The notes under the pieces: model-generated | What the model saw: only the letters and a program-made list of their open reading frames with translations | The model's database searches: none | What the model was told of the DNA's origin: nothing | Part shown: positions 36,001 to 44,969 of the stretch, in pieces | How positions within the stretch are numbered: position 1 is the first letter of the stretch | How the letters are laid out: every line of letters starts with the position of its first letter | Translations under genes and position numbers: made by a program | NCBI RefSeq assembly: GCF_900128505.1 | Contig: NZ_LT669941.1 | Span: 2,229,441-2,293,440 of the forward strand | DNA from: Parabacteroides timonensis | GTDB lineage: Bacteria > Bacteroidota > Bacteroidia > Bacteroidales > Tannerellaceae | Length of the DNA stretch: 64,000 bases | Reading direction: 5' to 3'

Positions 36001-36425
36001 TTATCTCCCCCAGTCACCGTCAGCGAATGTCCATCCGATTCTGCTGTTATTATCAAATTACTACCATTCGATAGATGAATACCGGCTACTGCCTTTCCGC
36101 TGGTAAGTATACTTGTACCGGCAAGCGTCAAATTAAGCGTTGCATTTTCTTTCAGATCAATAGCTGATTTACCATCTACATTCGACAGGTTTATATTTAT
36201 ACTATTTAATACAATATTTGCCGTCACCCCTTTCTTTACAATAATATTATTCGTTGTAGTAGTCCCGGAGATTGTTAATTTTGTACTTGTCAGGATAGTA
36301 CATGTGTTATTCTCATACTTGTAATCAGTTGCGGACGTTCCCCCTTCAATAGTAAAATCAGTCCCTCCTGCCGACAGAGATAGGGGCAGAAACAGGATTG
36401 TGAAACATAAAATAATCAATTTCAT
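33012..36425 (-). CDS. Giant repetitive surface protein A (beta-helix, Ig-like, InlB-type repeats, sorting-like tail)
   Basis: A 1137-aa secreted protein. Signal peptide ~1-19. The N-terminal half is a predicted right-handed beta-helix made of short coils (repeated IKGGxVTA, GAGIGR, GGSVVANG), resembling carbohydrate-binding Cthe_2159-like domains. It contains three tandem 16-residue units of the form GTFTNCTF. Ig-like/MBG-type domains follow (~570-760), then InlB-type repeats (HNITIASSIVNGTVTADKEK and a second copy, ~930-1080), and a C-terminal module (TDTVGRLLLSRQLPAG...SGVYFLVLEG) resembling a type IX sorting domain. It is likely cell-surface; ligand unknown. It is a tandem paralog of the upstream gene and has no promoter of its own that I can see. 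Confidence 0.85.
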   Translation of the reverse strand: MKLIILCFTILFLPLSLSAGGTDFTIEGGTSATDYKYENNTCTILTSTKLTISGTTTTNNIIVKKGVTANIVLNSININLSNVDGKSAIDLKENATLNLTLAGTSILTSGKAVAGIHLSNGSNLIITAESDGHSLTVTGGDNSDWEGYAGAGIGRNPQEEGNATLKIEGGNVMANGGEASAMFGKPSDGIGKNAKEGLSHLTIDISGGSVVANGDNGGNGINGIVHIKGGSVTAKGKGSGVDITGNVTVKDVTITDCTFGREVIIKSGTFTNCTFTGEITVKNGTFNDCIFDGKVFLHNGSSIGTSFIKGSDCYIYDGNWTFEPTKFITAINSTNVYIYGGIVKAFGGQNSAGIGGNNTQRGNNVTIYGGYVIANGSLGAGIGGGDGYSWGGQGGTTIIYGGTVVATGWHGIGGGRGGGGGLQDNHGTTRIYGGSIKGTIGGQPITTDDQPVYLGKLEVQNVTDVSVDGKSYYIDRNIDEDDNLYLYMTGIGHTVTVRTSDGNVMTYNATYVLHGVDNDGTNKGYFTFNIGSSTTPTDNSSVAFNLSNYDIIYGTYKLKVTLTVKNKAIRTRSAAMNSVQLVLTDKENNVLLSDQKEVTADGEYEFEFDTKKLNAGTYTLTAQYGGSSESKTSDKVDVPLTIIPAEGTKAPEYTDPDPTATYKDKLSDIQLPTGWVWNESDTEIEVGSVGVNTFAAIFTPADIRNYKVVSKNLSVTVNPLLVSKLDDPKVISPEPVTYGVKLSEIKITDGWKWKDGNTLPEVWSWDGYPAYYEIKDYINYDWSYINGYNESLHQVIRNIWPNVEKAYLDAKDFIFIPPENLIYDGEGKEAKVELRDKNMANVYIYITYYDIDKNNLYGLPKDLGTYTVSISIYSTNYAIKSSDLTDPDWTFSIKELHNITIASSIVNGTVTADKEKATEGETIILKVNPASGYELESLSYAQLSDGATIPIANKRFVMPESDVTVTATFKEKPVDPTPVYYTITLPAIEGAITNPSAGRHEVKERDDFGFYLAIEDGYRESSVPVVTADGDVITPRVSDGKYIIQYIREDINIEISGIVKDQATDNMPLPSGFSISITNGVFRVTVPHATRLYLTDTVGRLLLSRQLPAGDTYIEGFASGVYFLVLEGQCGQKIILK
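35529..35672 (-). repeat. 48-bp coding tandem repeat, 3 units, in surface protein A
   Basis: Three consecutive 16-residue units (VTITDCTFGREVIIKS, GTFTNCTFTGEITVKN, GTFNDCIFDGKVFLHN) form one beta-helix ladder. The paralog has five units at the matching place, so the repeat number has changed since duplication. Confidence 0.75.
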
Positions 36426-36507
36426 AATATTAAAGTATATAAAATAAAGTTCTTTCTATTTGTGTAACCGGATTGCCTTTTTTGTTGGAATGATAGCCAC
36501 GGACAGC

Positions 36508-39500
36508 TTATTTCAACAAGATCTTCTTACCTTTCTGACCTTCAAAGATGATGACATAAACACCAACTGCAAACCCTTCAATATAAGTATCTCCTACCGA
36601 AAGCTGCCGGCTGAGAAGCAGGCGCCCAACAGTATCAGTCAGATACATGCGCGTTGCATACGGCACCGTCACACAAAGGATACCGTCGGATGTTGAAATA
36701 CCGAAGCCTGAAGACAGTGAAGCATTCGCGGTATCATTATCTGGAATGATACCGGAGATTTCGATATTTATATCCTCACGAATATACTGAATGATATATT
36801 TTCCGTCAGACATACGCGGCGTTATCACATCACCATCAGCTGTAACTACCGGTACAGAGCTTTCGCGATAACCATCCTCTATTGCAAGATAGAAACCGAA
36901 GTCATCTCTTTCTTTTACCTCATGGCGATCAGCCGGAGGATTGGTTATTGCACCTTCAATAGCTGGAAGAGTAATGGTATAATAGACCGGAGTTGGATCA
37001 ACAGACTTTTCTTTAAACATAGCTGTTACCGTTACATCACTTTCAGGCATAACGAATCTTTTATTAGTGATGGGAATAGTTGCTCCATCAGACAACTGAG
37101 TATAAAACAAAGACTCGAGTTCGTATCCACTAGCAGGATTAACCTTTAAGATAATGGTTTCTCCTTCGGTCGCTTTCTCTTTATCCGCTGTGACTGTACC
37201 GTTTACTATCGAAGAAGCGATAGTTATATTATGTTGCTCTTTGATGCTGAATGTCCAATCAGGATCGGTCAAGTCAGAACTTCTTATAGCATAGTTTAGA
37301 GAATAAAAACTAATTGATACTGTATATGTTCCCAAATCTTTGGGTAAACCATATACAGTATTTTTATCAATATCATAATAAGTGATATAAATATCAACAT
37401 TAGCCATATTTTTATTCCTCACTTCTACTTTAGCCTCTTTTCCCTCACCATCATAAATCAGATTTTCCGGAGGTGTGAATATAAAATCCTTTGCATCTAA
37501 ATAAGCTTTTTCTACATTTGGCCTAATATTTCTTATTACTTGATGTAGACTTTCATTATAGCCACTTATGTTGCTCCAATCATAATTTATATAATCTTTT
37601 ATTTCATAATAAGCCGGATATCCATCCCAAAACCAAACTTCCGGTAGGGTATTTCCATCTTTCCACTCCCACCCATCAGTAATTTTTATCTCAGATAGCT
37701 TTACGCCATAAGTCACTAGCTCGGGCGATATCACTTTTGGGTCATCCAACTTACTTACAAGTAAAGGATTCACAGTTACGGATAGATTTTTTGAAACCAC
37801 CTTATAGTTACTTATATCCGCAGGTGTAAAGATTGCGGCAAATGTATTCACACCGACAGAGCCTACCTCTATCTCTATGTCTGATTCATTCCATGTCCAT
37901 CCCGTAGGTAATTGAATATCACTTAATTTATCTTTATAAGTCGCCGTTGGATCAGGATCTGTATATTCGGGAGCTTTAGTTCCTTCAGCCGGAATAATAG
38001 TCAATGGTACATCAACTTTGTCAGATGTCTTACTCTCACTACTTCCTCCATACTGAGCAGTTAATGTATAAGTACCTACATTGAGTTTATTTGCATCAAA
38101 CACAAATTCATATTCACCATCTGCGATAACGTCTTTCTCGTCAGACAATAAAACAGTCTTCTCTTCATCTATTAATGTCAGTTGCACGCTGTTCATAGCG
38201 GCACTACGGGTTTTTGTTGCTTTATTTGTCACCGTTAATATTACTGTTAGATTGTCTGTACCGTAAATCATTTCATAATTAGATGAATTAAAAGCAACAG
38301 AAGAGTTCTTGTCGGGTGTTGATAAAGAACCACTATCAAATATAAAATATCCTTTACCAGCTCCATCGCCATCTACACCATCCGATTTATAAGTCGCTTG
38401 ATAAGTCGTAATATTATTATCACTTGTACGCACTGTTATTGTATGATCTTCTCCTGTCATATAAAGATATAACTTATTATATCCATCATGATTTCCACTA
38501 ATATAATAAGGTTTGCCATCTACCGAAACATCGGTTGCATTCGCAATATCAGGAGTTATGCCTAGAAGAACTCCATTTTCAATCGTTGCATTGATATCTC
38601 CACTTGTATATAATGATCCTCCTGCAATATTTAATGTTCCATTATTCTCATTCGCATATCCTCCACCTATTGAAGAACTTCCACCACTAGGTCCTTTTAT
38701 TACTTTTATAGTACCCCCTTTAATAATAACAGTTCCACAGTCATTCTCTTTTCTTCCACCAATACCTGCACAATCTCTACCTCCTTCTATACATAAATAT
38801 CCTCCTGTAATAGTCAGCGTATTATTTTTATGAACTTTAATACCTGCGCCTCCATTTGCATTATCGGGGTCTGAGCCTCCTTTAACATTAATATTTCCAC
38901 CACTAATTAAAATATTTTCTCCTTCAATTGCAGAAGTTGTATTATTCTTTTGTGGTAGTTGAATCTCTATAGTTCCTCCTTGAATAGTTATATTTTTTGC
39001 TGATATATTATTTCCATCTGTATTATTAATCGTTCCTTTATTCATTAAAAAGCTCTTTCCGGAGAAAGTACTGTTTGTAAATGTTCCATCCAGAACAGTT
39101 GTCTCTCCACCAAAATAACTGTTTGTGAATGTTCCACTTTTAATAATTGCAACCCTTTCAAAACGACACTTTGTGAATGTTCCACCTTGAACAGTTGTCT
39201 CTCCATAGAAAGTACAGTTTGTGAATGTTCCGCTTTTAATAATTACCTCTACTCTAAAAACACAGTCTGTTATTGTTCCACCTTCAATCGTTACATTTCC
39301 GGTTATGTCAAATCCAGAGGATTTACCTCGAGCCGTTACACTTCCTCCCTTTATCCGAACAATACCATTTATTCCATTTCCTCCATAGCTAGTCCACAAA
39401 CTATACCCTCCATTAGCTACTACACTTCCCCCGGTAATATCAATCGTTAAATGACTTAATCCTTCTTTTACATTTTTGCCAATACCATCACCTGATGTTC

Positions 39501-40050
39501 CCCTGTATCCTCTCGCTTCGCCTCCATTAGCTGTCACATTACCACCTTCTATTTTTAGGGTCGCATTACCTTCTTCCTGAGGATTTTTACCGATACCGGC
39601 ACCGGAATAGCCATTATTATTACTATTATTTCCCCCAGTCACCGTCAGCGAATGTCCATCCGATTCTGCTGTTATTATCAAATTACTACCATTCGATAGA
39701 TGAATACCGGCTACTGCATTTCCGCTGGTAAGTGTACTTGTACCGGTAAGCGTCAAATTAAGTGTTGCATTTTCTTTCAGATCAATGGCTGATTTACCAT
39801 CCACATTCGACAGGCTTATATTTATACTATTTAATACTATATTTGCCGTAACCCCTTTCTTTATAATAATATTATCCGTTGTAGTCGTCCCGGAGATTGT
39901 TAATTTAGTACTTGTCAGGATAGTGCATGTGTCATTCTTATATTCGTAATCGCTTACGGGCGTTCCCCCTTCAATAGTAAAATCCGTTCCTTCTGCCGAC
40001 AGTGATAACGGAAGAAACAAGATAGTGAAACATAAAATAATCAATTTCAT
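36508..40050 (-). CDS. Giant repetitive surface protein B (tandem paralog of A)
   Basis: A 1180-aa secreted protein from the Met at 40050. The frame extends 36 codons further, but the signal peptide MKLIILCFTILFLPLSLSAEG, identical in type to paralog A, fixes the start. The domain order equals A: beta-helix, Ig/MBG-type domains, two InlB-type repeats and a C-terminal sorting-like module ending EGQKGKKILLK. The regions 36.75-38.24 kb and 33.24-34.74 kb are nearly identical at DNA level. The central beta-helix differs, with five GTFTN units here and a distinct run around KGTINNTDGNN and KGGSDPDNANGG. It has its own -7 box and direct repeats upstream and probably drives A as well. Confidence 0.85.
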   Translation of the reverse strand: MKLIILCFTILFLPLSLSAEGTDFTIEGGTPVSDYEYKNDTCTILTSTKLTISGTTTTDNIIIKKGVTANIVLNSINISLSNVDGKSAIDLKENATLNLTLTGTSTLTSGNAVAGIHLSNGSNLIITAESDGHSLTVTGGNNSNNNGYSGAGIGKNPQEEGNATLKIEGGNVTANGGEARGYRGTSGDGIGKNVKEGLSHLTIDITGGSVVANGGYSLWTSYGGNGINGIVRIKGGSVTARGKSSGFDITGNVTIEGGTITDCVFRVEVIIKSGTFTNCTFYGETTVQGGTFTKCRFERVAIIKSGTFTNSYFGGETTVLDGTFTNSTFSGKSFLMNKGTINNTDGNNISAKNITIQGGTIEIQLPQKNNTTSAIEGENILISGGNINVKGGSDPDNANGGAGIKVHKNNTLTITGGYLCIEGGRDCAGIGGRKENDCGTVIIKGGTIKVIKGPSGGSSSIGGGYANENNGTLNIAGGSLYTSGDINATIENGVLLGITPDIANATDVSVDGKPYYISGNHDGYNKLYLYMTGEDHTITVRTSDNNITTYQATYKSDGVDGDGAGKGYFIFDSGSLSTPDKNSSVAFNSSNYEMIYGTDNLTVILTVTNKATKTRSAAMNSVQLTLIDEEKTVLLSDEKDVIADGEYEFVFDANKLNVGTYTLTAQYGGSSESKTSDKVDVPLTIIPAEGTKAPEYTDPDPTATYKDKLSDIQLPTGWTWNESDIEIEVGSVGVNTFAAIFTPADISNYKVVSKNLSVTVNPLLVSKLDDPKVISPELVTYGVKLSEIKITDGWEWKDGNTLPEVWFWDGYPAYYEIKDYINYDWSNISGYNESLHQVIRNIRPNVEKAYLDAKDFIFTPPENLIYDGEGKEAKVEVRNKNMANVDIYITYYDIDKNTVYGLPKDLGTYTVSISFYSLNYAIRSSDLTDPDWTFSIKEQHNITIASSIVNGTVTADKEKATEGETIILKVNPASGYELESLFYTQLSDGATIPITNKRFVMPESDVTVTAMFKEKSVDPTPVYYTITLPAIEGAITNPPADRHEVKERDDFGFYLAIEDGYRESSVPVVTADGDVITPRMSDGKYIIQYIREDINIEISGIIPDNDTANASLSSGFGISTSDGILCVTVPYATRMYLTDTVGRLLLSRQLSVGDTYIEGFAVGVYVIIFEGQKGKKILLK
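39040..39279 (-). repeat. 48-bp coding tandem repeat, 5 units, in surface protein B
   Basis: Five 16-residue units run in register: GTITDCVFRVEVIIKS, GTFTNCTFYGETTVQG, GTFTKCRFERVAIIKS, GTFTNSYFGGETTVLD, GTFTNSTFSGKSFLMN. Alternating units are more alike (IIKS and TTV types), suggesting growth by 96-bp pairs. Confidence 0.75.
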
Positions 40051-40100
40051 AATATAAAGTATATAAAATAAAGTTCTTTCTATTTGTGTAGCTGAATAGA

Positions 40101-40163
40101 CAAATGTAATGATTAAATAGGTTTTGGTTCGTGACAAATCGTATTCATTTTGTGACAAATCGT
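40101..40163 (-). promoter_or_regulatory. Promoter of surface protein B with paired direct repeats
   Basis: The minus strand has TACATTTG (40101-40108), a perfect -7 box; the start is near 40097. Upstream, ACGATTTGTCAC occurs twice (40152-40163 and 40131-40142), exactly 21 bp apart and on the same face of the helix, about 34-66 bp before the start. The distal copy also forms GTGAC-N5-GTCAC. Direct repeats at this spacing are typical of dimeric LytTR- or OmpR-type regulators. The rest of 40051-40311 shows only the hairpin at 40235-40284. Confidence 0.55.
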
Positions 40164-40234
40164 CACAGCCGTTGAATTATCATATTTAACAGAATGTCAA
40201 ATTATTACGTTATAAATGTTTGATATCTATAAAG

Positions 40235-40284
40235 TCCAGTAACTTGAAGCATAAAATATGCGTTGCGTTAATAGTGGTACTGGA
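40235..40284. terminator. Composite hairpin downstream of the tandem lipoprotein genes
   Basis: TCCAGTA (40235-40241) pairs with TACTGGA (40278-40284), with GCATA/TATGC inside. On the plus strand T6 follows; on the minus strand, the direction of the lipoprotein genes, only CTTTATA follows. The terminator call is tentative. Confidence 0.4.
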
Positions 40285-40311
40285 TATTTTTTCGTCCTGG
40301 GCGGAGATAAA

Positions 40312-40839
40312 TTACTCTTTATTTGTGTCGAACAATCGGCATTTCCAATAAATATCTTCCGGGGGATAAGGTAGCCACAAATTCATTTCTTCTCCTCCGA
40401 CTTCTTTTGTTACATTGACGAAATAGGTCGAGACATTTCCGTATCTTTTATTTTCTGTTACATATCCCGACTGGATACATCCTTTTCCTGACAGTTCGGG
40501 ATCTTTATATCCTTCCATCTCTGTATTCAGCGGGGAGGAAAAAAGGCAATCTTCTCCTAAAATTTCGGATGATTCGACAACAACCTTATAGATGATGTAA
40601 ATATATTTCTTATCCAATCCAAATTCGGCGGCGATGGAATCCGGTAATTTACCTTTATGTTTATTGACAGAGGTACAGGTATTATATCCTTTAATATATA
40701 AGGTATCACCGTCTGTCGAAAATGTAATTTCCGGATTCGATTTGTAGATAATGTGTTCCTTTAATTCATCATCATCATTTGAACATGCTATTAATAGGAA
40801 CATAAACAATAGGCTGAATACTAAAGATTTATTTTTCAT
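40312..40839 (-). CDS. Hypothetical lipoprotein, tandem copy 2
   Basis: A 175-aa exported protein with a lipoprotein signal (LFMFLLIACSNDDDE, Cys ~19). The acidic residues right after the Cys resemble the Bacteroidetes lipoprotein surface-export signal. The mature part is beta-rich with a pattern shared with the neighbour at 40891-41418: LYIKGYNT, an LPDSI..FGLDKKYIYIIY segment, GYKDPELS and a C-terminal PYPPEDIYWKCRLF. I do not recognise a family. It is 51 bp downstream of its paralog and probably co-transcribed. Confidence 0.75.
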   Translation of the reverse strand: MKNKSLVFSLLFMFLLIACSNDDDELKEHIIYKSNPEITFSTDGDTLYIKGYNTCTSVNKHKGKLPDSIAAEFGLDKKYIYIIYKVVVESSEILGEDCLFSSPLNTEMEGYKDPELSGKGCIQSGYVTENKRYGNVSTYFVNVTKEVGGEEMNLWLPYPPEDIYWKCRLFDTNKE

Positions 40840-40890
40840 ATAATTTTTTTACTTAATAGTTATAGACAAGACTTTGAGTTATCCTGTTTT

Positions 40891-41418
40891 TTATTGCTTT
40901 TCTATCTGATTCTTATCCCATAAGTAAAATTTTAAAGAAAATTCCTCCGGTGGACATGGTATCCAACGGTCTTGTTCTCCGTCGGAACTATCTATGATGT
41001 GAATGAAATAGGAATATAACCGATAATAAGATATTCCATCTCTTACCGAAGGAGTTGACATGATTACTGACCTAGTTGATAATTCAAGATCATTATATCC
41101 TTGTTCTCCTGTATTTTCAGGAAAACTGCATAAATAATTTGATTCAATAGCAAATACTACCGAAACCTGATTAATCGTATAGACATACGTACCTTCAAGA
41201 CCAAGGTCTTTAACCACATTCTCCGGGAAAGCTCCCCGATATTCATCCGTTGTATAATAGGTGTTGTATCCTTTGACATACAAACTATCATTCCTCGCCG
41301 ATCTCGTAACGACCGGTTTCGACTCATTCACAACTCGCTCTTTCGGATCGTCATCATTTGAACATGAGGCTAAAGCAAATATCAATAACAGGCTAAACAC
41401 AAAACAATGATTCTTCAT
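40891..41418 (-). CDS. Hypothetical lipoprotein, tandem copy 1
   Basis: A 175-aa exported protein with signal and lipobox (IFALASCSNDDDP, Cys ~19) followed by acidic residues, suggesting surface display. It aligns along its whole length with the next gene (LYVKGYNT, LGLEGTYVYTIN, GYNDLELS, PCPPEEFSLKFYLWD), but identity is modest, so the duplication is old. Function unknown. The 227 bp upstream hold no other gene. Confidence 0.75.
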   Translation of the reverse strand: MKNHCFVFSLLLIFALASCSNDDDPKERVVNESKPVVTRSARNDSLYVKGYNTYYTTDEYRGAFPENVVKDLGLEGTYVYTINQVSVVFAIESNYLCSFPENTGEQGYNDLELSTRSVIMSTPSVRDGISYYRLYSYFIHIIDSSDGEQDRWIPCPPEEFSLKFYLWDKNQIEKQ

Positions 41419-41645
41419 ATAATTTTTATCTATCGGTATTTTATAAAAAAACGTCAGACCTTATTTTATATTGTACGGATGAAATTTATTCTATATATTG
41501 ACGTCTCAGCTTCTACCCTATTACTGACTTTTGATAGTAAAAGAAAAAATCTGCGCCCCCTGCCCCATAAGGAGTAGAGAAAAAGGTTTTAGTTAAGGGG
41601 CAGGGATAGGGCATGCGGCTCGCTTGCCGTCAGTACACTCCTTAG

Positions 41646-44018
41646 TCAGCGCAGATATGTATTTAGAACCTTCATTAAGGCCTTTATGTCAATAGGTTTC
41701 GACAAATGGTTGTTCATCCCGGCTTTGACGGCATGTAAAATGTCTTCCGAGAAAGCGTTCGCAGTCATAGCGACGATGGGAATACGAGTCATATTCAGGT
41801 GCGGAAGGAGACGGATCCTCCGTGTTGCCTCATAACCATCCATCACTGGCATCTGGATATCCATAAAGATCAGGTTGTAGTAGTCGATAGAGACATTGAT
41901 CATTATTTCTAGCGCTTCGAGTCCATTCGTGGCGGTATCGACCGTAGCACCGGTAGACGAGAGGATCTCGACAGCTATCTCACGGTTCAACTCGTTATCT
42001 TCGACTAACAGGATACGCTTGCCGGAATAGTCGGCATCAGACAGTTTGAATACGTTATCCGGTGTCCCTTCCTTTTTCCTTTCGTGGGTAAAAGACTTTA
42101 ATATACGGACCAACTTCGATTTATAGACCGGCTTTGTCATACAGACATCGACCTTCATGGCGCGTGCTTCTTCCTCATACTCTTCGATATCGTAGGAGGA
42201 AAGGATGATGATCGGGATATGTATTCCCGATATATGCCATATACGCCGGATTGTTTCCAGACCGTTCATGCCTGGCATTTTCAGATCGACAATGATAGCA
42301 AAATAATCTTTATCTTCCAGACAGTTCTGTTCGAGCTTTTCCAAAGCCTCGGGGCCGGAACAGACATATTCGCAGGGGACACCTATCTCGTCAAGATAGT
42401 GGCAGGTGGTGATACAAGCTAATTCATCATTGTCGATCACAAGGATACTTTTGTTGTTGGTATCGATCCATTCATCGGCTATCTGTTCCCTGTAAGATAA
42501 AGGAATACTGATCGTAAAACGCGATCCTTTACCGTATTCGCTTTCTATCTCTATATCTCCGCCCATCATTTTTATGATTTTGTAGCTGATAGACATCCCC
42601 AGGCCGGTACCCTGGATATTTGCAATTTTGTCATCGTTGGCGCGTTCGAAAGGGAGGAATATTTTGTCGAGAAATTCAGGCTTCATACCGATACCGTTGT
42701 CTTCAAAAATGAATTTGTACATTCCGGTTTTCCCATTCAGTTCCTCTTCCTCTACCATTATATTTATCAGGCCGTTTTCCGGAGTATATTTAATAGCGTT
42801 GGAGAGTATATTCATCAATATCTGGTTGATACGTTGCAAATCGCCCCACACATTTTCATGTTTAAAATGTTGCATATAGATATGCAGGGAATGCTGTTTG
42901 CTTCGGATTTGCGGCTGCATCATAACAATCAAATCCTCGAGCAAGACGCCGATATTGATATCCTGTTTCGACAATACCAGTTTACCACTTTCTATCTTCG
43001 ACATATCCAGTACCTCGTTGATCAGGCTCAGAAGCAGTTTCGACGAACTTTCTATCTTACCCAGACAGTCGAGAACCTTTTCCCGATTGTTTATATGGGC
43101 TTTTGCAATCATTGTCATTCCCATGATCGCATTCATCGGAGTACGGATATCATGACTCATGTTGGAGAGGAAATCCGATTTGGTATTGTTGGCCTTCTCG
43201 GCCTGCCTCAACGCTTCCTGCAATTGTATAGATTGCAGTTTGAGCTGTTTCTGCAACTCAAACTGCTCCGTGATGTCGATGTAGACGAAGAGGTAAACAG
43301 GTTCGTCGCCTTCCCACCGGATACATCTTCCGTTGATCTGCATACAGGCTTTCATGCCATTCTTATCTTTCGTGTGAAACGTAAAGTAGACGGGCTCGCC
43401 TTGCTGCATGCGAAGGATATTTTGATTGAGTATGCTCTTCTCATCGTCCGATATGGAGGAAAAAGGGACGTAAGAGGTCACTGTCCTTTCATCCAGGCCG
43501 ACGAAATCGGCAAACTTCTTGTTTGCTTCGAGCAGTACCAGACGTCCGTCGCGGCAGATTTTCTGTTGGGAAACAAATCCGGGAATACTTTCATAAGTGA
43601 TCGATTTGATAAGTTGTTCCTGCATACTAGAGTCAATGTCGGTCATGACCGTATAGGCTATATTAGCACCGTCGACAAGCTGATCGGTGAACGTTGTGGC
43701 TATCTTTACCCATTTCATGCCGCCTTTTACCGGCATACGGACTACTACCTCGTAACCATTCGTCTGGTTTTCAATAGCATTGTAAATTTTATCGGTTATC
43801 ATTTTAGCCGTTTCCGGACAATCAGCCAGATATAAATCCGGCTGATTGTGAAAAAGCGCTTCATATTCTTCTTTAGGGTATCCTATCAGTTTGTAATAGG
43901 AATCGTTTGCCCAAAGAAGGGTAAGATGTATATCCAGTAAATGAATACTTACGCTTACTCCCATCAATTTTGTCAATAGGGTATATTCTAATTCTGTGTT
44001 AGGTTGTAAATAGCTCAT
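41646..44018 (-). CDS. Cytosolic hybrid histidine kinase (PAS-PAS-HisKA-HATPase-REC-REC)
   Basis: A 790-aa protein without membrane helices. Two PAS domains (~10-130 and ~140-255) are followed by HisKA with its His near 287 (NMSHDIRTPMNA), HATPase (~390-505, with GTGLGMSI), receiver 1 (Asp near 577, VDLKMPGMNG) and receiver 2 (Asp near 717, FMDIQMPVMDGYEATRR). It has no DNA-binding output, so it must pass phosphate to another protein or act through its receivers. No histidine phosphotransfer protein lies beside it. It is 50 bp downstream of the DUF6261-like gene on the same strand, possibly a chance arrangement. Confidence 0.93.
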   Translation of the reverse strand: MSYLQPNTELEYTLLTKLMGVSVSIHLLDIHLTLLWANDSYYKLIGYPKEEYEALFHNQPDLYLADCPETAKMITDKIYNAIENQTNGYEVVVRMPVKGGMKWVKIATTFTDQLVDGANIAYTVMTDIDSSMQEQLIKSITYESIPGFVSQQKICRDGRLVLLEANKKFADFVGLDERTVTSYVPFSSISDDEKSILNQNILRMQQGEPVYFTFHTKDKNGMKACMQINGRCIRWEGDEPVYLFVYIDITEQFELQKQLKLQSIQLQEALRQAEKANNTKSDFLSNMSHDIRTPMNAIMGMTMIAKAHINNREKVLDCLGKIESSSKLLLSLINEVLDMSKIESGKLVLSKQDINIGVLLEDLIVMMQPQIRSKQHSLHIYMQHFKHENVWGDLQRINQILMNILSNAIKYTPENGLINIMVEEEELNGKTGMYKFIFEDNGIGMKPEFLDKIFLPFERANDDKIANIQGTGLGMSISYKIIKMMGGDIEIESEYGKGSRFTISIPLSYREQIADEWIDTNNKSILVIDNDELACITTCHYLDEIGVPCEYVCSGPEALEKLEQNCLEDKDYFAIIVDLKMPGMNGLETIRRIWHISGIHIPIIILSSYDIEEYEEEARAMKVDVCMTKPVYKSKLVRILKSFTHERKKEGTPDNVFKLSDADYSGKRILLVEDNELNREIAVEILSSTGATVDTATNGLEALEIMINVSIDYYNLIFMDIQMPVMDGYEATRRIRLLPHLNMTRIPIVAMTANAFSEDILHAVKAGMNNHLSKPIDIKALMKVLNTYLR

Positions 44019-44068
44019 CCTCTATTTTTATATTATTATTTGCATTTATTTTTTGATTATCAATCGTT

Positions 44069-44863
44069 TTATTCTATTACGGGGCGGTCGTCGTCGCCAC
44101 TGCCACTACCGGGAAATGGGATGTTGCTTTTACCTCCATCGAGTGTGCCTCCGGCGTTCTTGCCGTAACGGTCGGATAGCTTGATACGGTATTCATCAAT
44201 CATGGCGTTCCACCAGACGAAGAGATTGAAATATTTGTCGTTGCCATTGCGGCGAGTGTAAGAATTTAGTTCGTCCACCAATTCCTCGTATGCCTTGCAG
44301 AGATCGATACGGGTAAGTTCCGGCTTGCGGGGACGGTTCCTTAACCCGGCCTGTGTGATCTTTTTATTGACAAATTCCGCACTTTCGGTATTGATTGTTT
44401 TAAGGGAGCCCAACTGATCGGTAAGTCCGAGTAGCGATACTTTTTCTTTATAGATATCCGATTCAAGCAGTTGAATGAAAAGATCGGTATCCTGCATCAG
44501 ATGTTCGATTGAGAGATTACGGCATTTCCTAAAACCGCTGATTGCTGCCCACAAAGAAATTGCTGCCCTGCGTTTTTCGTCGATACGTGATTTTTTGTAA
44601 CCGTCTACAACACGAAAAATGACGCTCCGGTTATCCACATTCTCACTTTTCAACTTCTTGACTTCTGCGGTATATTCATTTATAGAACGTTTGACGATGC
44701 TATATGCAAAATCATCCGTACAGGTACTAAAAACATCGAAAAACGATTTAACCGGCTCAACGACTCCGTCAGTATTATTCATTTTCAGAATGATTGCTTT
44801 TGCTGCATCTAATAATTCGCCGTTTCTTAAACGTGATTTCGGGAAAGACTGAATCTTAGCCAT
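44069..44863 (-). CDS. DUF6261-like hypothetical protein
   Basis: A 264-aa helical protein without signal peptide. It has a basic N-terminus (MAKIQSFPKSRLRNGELL), a long all-helical body and a glycine/aspartate-rich C-terminal tail (PFPGSGSGDDDRPVIE). I believe this is the Bacteroidales family DUF6261, which has no known function, but I could not check. The tail would be flexible. Its upstream side carries a decaying 42-bp tandem repeat. Confidence 0.6.
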   Translation of the reverse strand: MAKIQSFPKSRLRNGELLDAAKAIILKMNNTDGVVEPVKSFFDVFSTCTDDFAYSIVKRSINEYTAEVKKLKSENVDNRSVIFRVVDGYKKSRIDEKRRAAISLWAAISGFRKCRNLSIEHLMQDTDLFIQLLESDIYKEKVSLLGLTDQLGSLKTINTESAEFVNKKITQAGLRNRPRKPELTRIDLCKAYEELVDELNSYTRRNGNDKYFNLFVWWNAMIDEYRIKLSDRYGKNAGGTLDGGKSNIPFPGSGSGDDDRPVIE

Positions 44864-44969
44864 AATTGTATTCTTTTTAAGATTAATAAAATTGGTTATA
44901 TGTGTTTCTCCGTAATATTACGGTTCAACTAATTTTGGTGAAAATTGCCGTCGTAGGGATACGAAGTAG

